Below the pieces are notes generated by a model. That model made no database searches and was not told where the DNA came from. It worked only from the letters and a program-made list of their open reading frames with translations. From Eimeria necatrix (lineage: Eukaryota > Apicomplexa > Conoidasida > Eucoccidiorida > Eimeriidae), in NCBI RefSeq assembly GCF_000499385.1, contig NW_013655350.1, positions 23,076 through 33,956 of the forward strand: a stretch of 10,881 nt of DNA. The letters are read 5' to 3'. Position numbers and translations under genes: made by a program. Of this stretch, positions 10,415-10,881 are shown in pieces (the stretch's first letter is position 1; every line of letters begins with the position of its first letter).

Positions 10415-10770
10415 TTCGCCGTAAACGGGCTCGCAAGCCAAACCCTCATCGGGGGAGCCCCCGGAGCACTGCGCGCAAACCCCAAACCCTAAACCCTAAA
10501 CCCTAAACCCTAAACCCTAAACCCTAGAGCCTTGGGAGCGGAGGCTCCGGTGCTGCGCTGCTGCAGTCTTCAGCTCTATGGAGGGGCGCACGCGCTGAAT
10601 CGAACCCCACAAACCCTAAACCCTAAACCCTACTAAACCCCAAACCCCAAACCCTAAACCCTAAACCCTAAACCCTAAACCCTAAACCCTCGCCGAACCT
10701 TAATTTCTTCCGCCGCAACAGCTTCCGATCCCAAACCATGCAGCCGAATTGTCAACTCGGGTTTACAGGG
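300..10770 (-). CDS. Multi-exon gene for a giant PPC-like module protein (partial at both ends)
   Basis: Gene model of 16 exons: 10770-10699, 10468-10274, 9911-9671, 9227-9066, 8728-8511, 8147-7731, 6862-6711, 6601-6569, 6290-5740, 4932-4867, 4591-4082, 3230-2853, 2268-1493, 1082-635, 556-392 and 344-300. Seen: all introns are GT-AG, phase is kept at every junction, and the joined protein (about 1476 residues) shows about eleven repeats of a pattern Y-F-x-F-x-L-x-D-P then G-D-x-D-L-Y-V then G-T-Y-x-I-x-V then F-x-L-x-V. Known: this order is typical of pre-peptidase C-terminal (PPC) beta-sandwich domains. Inferred: a very large repeat protein, possibly secreted or surface-exposed, with no enzyme domain in the visible part. 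Homopolymer runs are always read as Ala, Ser or Gln, never as long Leu or Cys runs, which supports strand and frame. No start or stop codon lies in the window. Function unknown; a different beta-sandwich family is possible. Confidence 0.7.
345..391 (-). other. 47-nt intron of almost pure heptad
   Basis: On the minus strand it starts GTAAACCCT, runs through five more AAACCCT-type units and ends AAAGAGCCAG. The repeat supplies nearly the whole intron. Confidence 0.5.
392..556 (-). CDS. Exon 15: end of module 10, start of module 11
   Basis: Acceptor GGGTTTGCGCGCAG; donor GAAG|GTAAACCC. 165 nt, two bases in, one out. It reads HGWGPTGLDYETACNPRSLW, EGGNPNLGFRASEGSLQFID and RCQLLISVFDRHGE. The end LLISVFDRHGE is the 'DLxIxLxPLxG' strand. 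NPNLGF comes from two heptads in opposite orientation (463-486), a small palindrome inside coding sequence. Confidence 0.65.
557..634 (-). other. 78-nt intron of heptads
   Basis: Starts GTCCGCGAGGGTTTAGGG and ends GGGTTTGCGCGCAG; the middle is only TTTAGGG units in the sense orientation. Confidence 0.55.
635..1082 (-). CDS. Exon 14: end of module 9 and most of module 10
   Basis: Acceptor TTTGCGCAG|GTG; donor CTCG|GTCCGC. 448 nt, phase 0 in, one base out (G). It reads VGDPGMEEGAVCGFELTATI (module 9 end), SGAPQLGRIRGGVGQHFLWT, Ala and Ser runs, EDMVVVKVTALRHSVDAFAQ (the 'DLxIxLTPLxGDxDLYV' equivalent), NPKTFPPF and EKNFFVFKPSPEDPNTLFL. The homopolymer insert lies between the first two strands of module 10. 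The donor is less typical than others, but GTTTAG alternatives nearby would not fit the next exon's phase. Confidence 0.75.
1083..1492 (-). other. Intron 13, CAG arrays and AT-rich block
   Basis: Starts GTCAGCCACC and ends GTTTGCGCAG. Holds compound CAG/CAT/CTG arrays (1263-1488), an AT-rich block (1191-1262) and a CTG array (1098-1152). Translated frames are Cys, Leu or Ala runs only. Removal gives FVFV+VGDPG, restoring module 9. Confidence 0.6.
1493..2268 (-). CDS. Exon 13: module 8 and first half of module 9
   Basis: Acceptor GTTGCGTCAG; donor FVFV|GTCAGC. 776 nt, two bases in, phase 0 out. The splice gives YRLT+LNVESGADMFVAL, matching 'DLxIxL...GDxDLYV'. Then KFSELQKENLLKEGAANWW, EVYVQRTQLALRSSEIGCTF, a long Ala/Glu insert with GGSAERP twice, CVLRVEVSSV and ALLLLQ (end of module 8). 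Module 9: APQRGLLGRLLQFFELYVHP, NDPHALLLLAFDF, SPFLTISWPDGF, GSFVFV. Three separate Ala runs come from CTG arrays at 1869-2080. Confidence 0.8.
2269..2852 (-). other. Intron 12 (584 nt), heptad array
   Basis: Starts GTGAGGGTTTAGGG and ends GTGTTGCGTCAG. Filled with AAACCCT units on the plus strand (2284-2500, 2589-2628, 2677-2720, 2795-2850), plus non-repeat islands at 2521-2588, 2629-2676 and 2721-2790. The islands can be forced into frame as short exons, but the direct splice from 2853 to 2268 gives a perfect module 8 and needs none of them. Confidence 0.7.
2284..2500. repeat. Telomere-like AAACCCT heptad array (largest)
   Basis: About 30 tandem heptads, with variants such as CAACCCT and a few interruptions. 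Similar shorter arrays occur at 234-298, 351-390, 565-627, 2589-2850, 4600-4655, 4718-4865, 5045-5090, 5240-5510, 5530-5728, 8445-8508, 8747-8945, 9020-9064, 9921-9960, 10104-10160, 10241-10272, 10484-10526 and 10612-10690. They are interstitial and mixed in orientation, so this is not a chromosome end. Confidence 0.95.
2853..3230 (-). CDS. Exon 12: rest of module 7 and start of module 8
   Basis: Acceptor TGTACGTACAG; donor ACGC|GTGAGG. 378 nt, two bases in, one out (C). It reads EGVGDVDIYLGTSREINPE, INSSFLFYSNDRGNDLLLL, HSHPRF, GSCVFYVLLT, an Ala run, NPFALTLSLQ (end of module 7), then FLALNHPVAQTL, RVPATFLFTDLNPDYDYRLT (module 8 start). GDVDIYLGTS is the 'GDxDLYVST' signature. Two telomere-like heptads are translated here (QTLNP, QTLKP). 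Strongest evidence for strand and frame together with the previous exon. Confidence 0.85.
3231..4081 (-). other. Intron 11, 851-nt CAG-class satellite
   Basis: Starts GTAAGCTGCTG and ends TGTACGTACAG. Almost all is CAG/CAA on the plus strand, with a higher-order unit of cattatcacc, cagcagcaacag and a variable CAG run repeated at about 3829-4050. Open frames here are long Ser, Leu or Gln runs broken by Ile-Thr or Asn, typical of repeat translation. Removing it joins LLYLD to EGVGDVDIYLG and completes module 7. Confidence 0.7.
4082..4591 (-). CDS. Exon 11: end of module 6 and start of module 7
   Basis: Acceptor GTTTGTGGCAG; donor GACA|GTAAGC. 510 nt, two bases in, one out (A). It reads AIFWPEVREGLVPSVSSIDL, LPAANPREGLQ, AAYVIVAEAYN, a large Ala-rich insert from CTG repeats (4219-4449), then DTFTLMCSF, which ends module 6. 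Module 7 starts IPIAVGETAKGVL, KKDEERVFVFTLTDPDKDV and LLYLD. This is the clearest PPC-like segment in the window. The insert lies in the loop between 'YVIVAEAYN' and 'DTFTL', the two last strands. Confidence 0.85.
4592..4866 (-). other. Intron 10, heptad-rich
   Basis: Starts GTGAGGGTTTAGGG and ends GGGTTTGTGGCAG. Made of AAACCCT units on the plus strand (4600-4655, 4718-4865) with one non-repeat block at 4656-4717. The unit CTACAAGTCCCAAACCC recurs near 4755-4800. No exon is seen. Confidence 0.6.
4867..4932 (-). CDS. Exon 10 (66 nt): middle of module 6
   Basis: A T9 tract and GAGGGTTTAG acceptor precede it, and CCCG|GTGAGG follows. Two bases in, one out. It reads PPEGFRAFSEKDYRLPLPED. With the next exon, LPLPEDPDAIFWPE matches the 'L-x-x-x-GDPDLYVSP' part of the module. 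It is a small exon between two heptad introns, supported by phase on both sides. Confidence 0.7.
4933..5739 (-). other. Intron 9 (807 nt) of telomere-like heptads
   Basis: Holds AAACCCT arrays (plus strand, 5530-5728) next to TTTAGGG arrays (5045-5090, 5240-5510), variant AAATCCC units (5168-5220), TTTACGG and TTTGCTAGGG variants, and a direct repeat of about 50 bp at 5011 and 5262, 251 bases apart. The T-rich acceptor ends CGAGGGTTTAG. Short open frames here are only heptad translations; no module strand is seen in them. Confidence 0.65.
5740..6290 (-). CDS. Exon 9: module 5 and start of module 6
   Basis: Acceptor GTCTTTGCAG; donor CAGACAG|GTGCG. 551 nt, one base in, one base out (G). It reads VRLSSVSLRNGITFVVYLKK, an Ala run, LSSNLLQMGPL, Ala and Gln runs, GDFEGELGGEFENKLEVPL, GLWQILINTKSKKKKVKIQL, VEVYVHPSFQT, then the module 6 start LHLAEGTPVAFSL and RHRRVFIFPLDFTLQT. 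The Lys-rich segment comes from an A-rich stretch at 5938-5965 that could pass for intron but is open. NPRNPRH is encoded by telomere-like heptads. The following splice (G+AA = Glu) continues module 6. Confidence 0.75.
6291..6568 (-). other. Intron 8 with AT-rich tract
   Basis: Starts GTAAGT and ends GTTTTGTCTTTGCAG. Contains a CAG array (6459-6500) and a T/A tract of TTTTA units (6318-6375). It also holds a candidate short exon at 6444-6387 that ends in TAA (see findings). Confidence 0.6.
6569..6601 (-). CDS. Microexon 8 (33 nt) with alternative acceptors
   Basis: The acceptor TGCTAG|TTTTG and the near-consensus donor G|GTAAGT bound a 33-nt exon, one base in and two out, reading FVPLLDLALL. 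Two further TGCTAG|TTTTG acceptors (plus-strand cta at 6641 and 6665) lie 39 and 63 bases upstream in the same frame, so longer versions would add poly-Ala. Skipping the exon also keeps frame. It may be optional. Confidence 0.45.
6711..6862 (-). CDS. Exon 7: second half of module 4
   Basis: Acceptor CTGCTGCTGCAG; donor CCT|GTCAGT, chosen because it leaves two bases, which fits both possible downstream exons. 152 nt. It reads ELPPPGPAPAGSLCVRRSS, SEASELLLPLLSPLP and SFFYALRFKTPEASSS. The last part is the 'GTYYxIxV...' end of the module, and LCVRRSSSEASELLL parallels LCWRSQEADSSGLVAL in module 3. Confidence 0.65.
6863..7730 (-). other. Intron 6 (868 nt), repeat-filled
   Basis: Starts GTACTTTTAATTAA and ends in a CTG tract plus CTGCAG. 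It contains the duplicated exon fragment, two AT-rich blocks (7247-7323 and 7650-7726) and CAG arrays at 6864-6908, 6989-7062 and 7141-7180. Frames through the arrays give only long Leu, Cys or Ala runs, so I see no further exon. Splicing 7731 to 6862 joins FCK to ELPPPG and restores module 4. Confidence 0.6.
7218..8018. repeat. 403-bp perfect tandem duplication (two copies)
   Basis: Copy 1 is 7218-7620 and copy 2 starts at 7621. By eye the two copies match base for base over nearly 400 bp until both run into CAG tracts of different length. The unit holds the 3' part of exon 8147-7731, its donor, and the AT-rich start of the following intron. Both breakpoints fall at CAG-type repeats and the motif GCAAAAGGGGTC. 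Perfect identity means a very recent event or an assembly artefact. Confidence 0.9.
7328..7614 (-). pseudogene. Truncated duplicate of exon 6
   Basis: This repeats the Ala run, ALVRLSVS, the module 4 start and the donor AAG|GTACTT of exon 8147-7731, but lacks its first part (SSKEQPLCW to RFVC). Its only nearby acceptor (CTCGAG, 7620-7615) is in phase 1, while the upstream exon ends in phase 0, so including it would shift the frame and meet a stop. I infer it is skipped in the mRNA and lies inside the intron 7730-6863. If the duplication is an assembly error this entry disappears. Confidence 0.6.
7731..8147 (-). CDS. Exon 6: second half of module 3, start of module 4
   Basis: The acceptor is a CTG tract ending CTGCAG; the donor is TGCAAG|GTACTT. 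417 nt, phase 0 to 0. It reads SSKEQPLCWRSQEADSSG, LVALRVGSDPRRRVAPYG, RFVC, an Ala run, ALVRLSVS (end of module 3), then the module 4 start NLLPFAKSCPYEAAAV, LLVQLYRQQGPLPEEVCLF and PLAFCK. The 3' part of this exon and the AT-rich start of the next intron are duplicated immediately downstream (7218-7620). Direct splicing to 6862 keeps frame and completes module 4. Confidence 0.7.
8148..8510 (-). other. Intron 5, heptads then CTG arrays
   Basis: Starts GTAGGGTTTAGGG, ends in a CTG tract and CTGCAG. Contains CAG arrays at 8149-8207 and 8278-8400 (plus strand) and a GC-rich island (8208-8277). The island is open in all three minus frames, but no frame shows a module strand, and the splice 8511 to 8147 is in phase. 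Confidence 0.6.
8511..8728 (-). CDS. Exon 5: first half of module 3
   Basis: Acceptor TTTGCTGCTGCAG; donor CTC|GTAGGGTTT. 218 nt, two bases in, phase 0 out. It reads STRRFVFELPEGPFDPKEL, a Gln/Ala insert, then FIPFLVAAAAIDGPPPAIAC and DNEMHPNP. The order corresponds to Y-F-x-F, then D-L-x-I-x-L, then G-D-x-D-L-Y-V of the PPC-like pattern. The Ala run comes from CTG repeats at 8617-8652 on the plus strand. Codon phase agrees with both neighbours. Confidence 0.75.
8729..9065 (-). other. Intron 4, inverted heptad arms
   Basis: Begins GTAAACCCT repeated about six times (plus TTTAGGG, 9020-9064) and ends in AGGGTTT arrays (plus AAACCCT, 8747-8945) before TTTGCTGCTGCAG. A unique block lies at 8947-9018. 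Confidence 0.65.
9066..9227 (-). CDS. Exon 4: end of module 2, start of module 3
   Basis: A strong acceptor (a long T tract, then CAATTTTCAG) precedes 9227; the donor is CCA|GTAAACCC. 162 nt, two bases in and one base out. It reads DNSVLHIVLLLRH, a Ser run, then RKFVLNL (the 'GTYxIxV...FxLxV' end of module 2) and GALTPLTLEEPIDFILP, the start of module 3. Spliced to the next exon it gives ILPANSTRRFVFELPEG, an excellent match to the module start (G-x-P-V-x-G-x-L ... Y-F-x-F). Confidence 0.75.
9228..9670 (-). other. Intron 3 with GGGGCCCC satellite
   Basis: Donor GTGAGT, acceptor CAATTTTCAG. AT-rich at both ends (9235-9340, 9590-9665) with a self-complementary GGGGCCCC-type satellite at 9370-9540. 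Frames through the satellite give Gly/Pro-rich runs on either strand, which I treat as repeat translation because the flanking exons join in phase without it. Confidence 0.65.
9671..9911 (-). CDS. Exon 3: module 2, with a Gly-Pro-rich insert
   Basis: Acceptor GGGTTTGCGACGCAG; donor GCTC|GTGAGT. The 241 nt are open throughout, phase 0 in, one base left over (C). It reads TLSEDPPQTQENTQEA, then SPFELLISWDCW (core strand), then a Gly/Pro-rich stretch encoded by the GGGGCCCC block at 9738-9815, then YALGTHYVSTRA. The leftover C joins GA of the next exon to give Arg. No in-frame start codon suits a conventional gene-finder, so the exon is easily missed. Confidence 0.65.
9912..10273 (-). other. Intron 2, inverted heptad arms
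   Basis: Begins GTAAACCCT units (plus TTTAGGG, 10241-10272) and ends in AGGGTTT units (plus AAACCCT, 9921-9960 and 10104-10160). The 22-bp string starting cgtaaaccctcgcaagcagt occurs twice (9956, 10161). No exon is seen. Confidence 0.6.
10274..10468 (-). CDS. Exon 2: end of module 1, start of module 2, with an Ala run
   Basis: The acceptor is GGGTTTGCGCGCAG, the same 14 bases as before exon 556-392. The donor is ATC|GTAAACCC. Length 195 nt, phase 0 to 0. It begins CSGGSPDEGLACEPVYGEA, continues into a poly-Ala run from plus-strand CAG repeats at about 10358-10412, then NYFFFHCSKEKG and ends DDILHI. Joined to the next exon, DDILHI+TLSEDP resembles the 'YFxFxLxDP' strand that opens a module. 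Confidence 0.6.
10469..10698 (-). other. Intron 1, heptads
   Basis: Starts GTTCGGCGAGGGTTTAGG and ends GGGTTTGCGCGCAG. Heptad arrays at 10484-10526 and 10612-10690 flank a unique 80-bp island. The island can be read without stops in one frame but shows no module strand. Confidence 0.5.
10699..10770 (-). CDS. Exon 1 of the window: module 1, central strands
   Basis: Acceptor TTTGCGAACAG precedes 10770 and the donor AAG|GTTCGG follows 10699. The exon is 72 nt, phase 0 at both ends, and gives 24 residues including ELTIRLHGLGSEAVAAEEI. This matches the 'DLxIxL-x-x-(S)GDxDLYV' strand pair of the PPC-like module. The first half of this module must lie upstream, beyond 10881. Too short to stand out as an open reading frame; the splice sites and module fit are the only support. 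Confidence 0.5.
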
Positions 10771-10796
10771 CTGTTCGCAAATCAAATAAACCCTCA

Positions 10797-10881
10797 ATAG
10801 GGGGCCCCCCAAGGGGGCCCCCCCAGGGGCCCCCCCAGGGGCCCCCCCAGGGGCCCCCCCAGGGGCCCCCCCAGGGGCCCC
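10797..10881. repeat. GGGGCCCC-type 12-bp minisatellite
   Basis: Tandem unit aggggccccccc, repeated to the window edge. Each unit is nearly self-complementary. On the sense strand of the gene it lies upstream of the first visible exon, in an intron. Confidence 0.85.

Overview
The window looks like nuclear DNA of an apicomplexan of the Eimeria type. It has dense trinucleotide arrays of the CAG/CTG class and many interspersed copies of the telomere-like heptad TTTAGGG/AAACCCT, and its gene is rich in introns with single-residue (Ala, Ser, Gln) runs inside exons. This combination is the known hallmark of repeat-rich segments of Eimeria chromosomes. The assignment rests on composition and recall, not on a database search.

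Only one gene can be supported. It runs on the minus strand across the whole window and is open at both ends: I see no start codon, stop codon, promoter or poly(A) site that can be assigned to it. I reconstruct 16 exons (10770-10699, 10468-10274, 9911-9671, 9227-9066, 8728-8511, 8147-7731, 6862-6711, 6601-6569, 6290-5740, 4932-4867, 4591-4082, 3230-2853, 2268-1493, 1082-635, 556-392, 344-300). They total 4429 nt, about 1476 codons. Every proposed donor/acceptor pair is GT-AG, and the reading phase is kept across all 15 junctions. Several splices rebuild a sequence pattern that is broken in the genomic frames.

The protein appears to be a string of about eleven divergent copies of one beta-sandwich module of roughly 100-130 residues (homopolymers excluded). 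The module pattern is G-x-P-V-x-G-x-L ... Y-F-x-F-x-L-x-D-P-x-x-D-L-x-I-x-L ... G-D-x-D-L-Y-V ... G-T-Y-x-I-x-V ... F-x-L-x-V. This resembles the pre-peptidase C-terminal (PPC) fold. The clearest copy is module 7 (exons 4591-4082 and 3230-2853). No catalytic domain, signal peptide or membrane segment is visible in the part seen, so the function is unknown. The Ala, Ser and Gln runs sit mainly in loops between the predicted strands.

Layout from high to low coordinates: 10881-9900 modules 1-2 with heptad introns and a GGGGCCCC satellite; 9911-9066 module 2, with an intron holding a second GGGGCCCC block; 8728-6569 modules 3-4, with a 403-bp tandem duplication that copies part of an exon; 6290-4082 modules 5-7, with an 807-nt intron made of heptads; 4081-3231 a CAG-class intron; 3230-635 modules 7-10; 556-300 modules 10-11; 230-1 a GCTAGC minisatellite. 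Introns are almost entirely simple repeat, and the telomere-like heptads themselves supply many of the splice sites. I found no RNA genes, CRISPR arrays or transposable elements.
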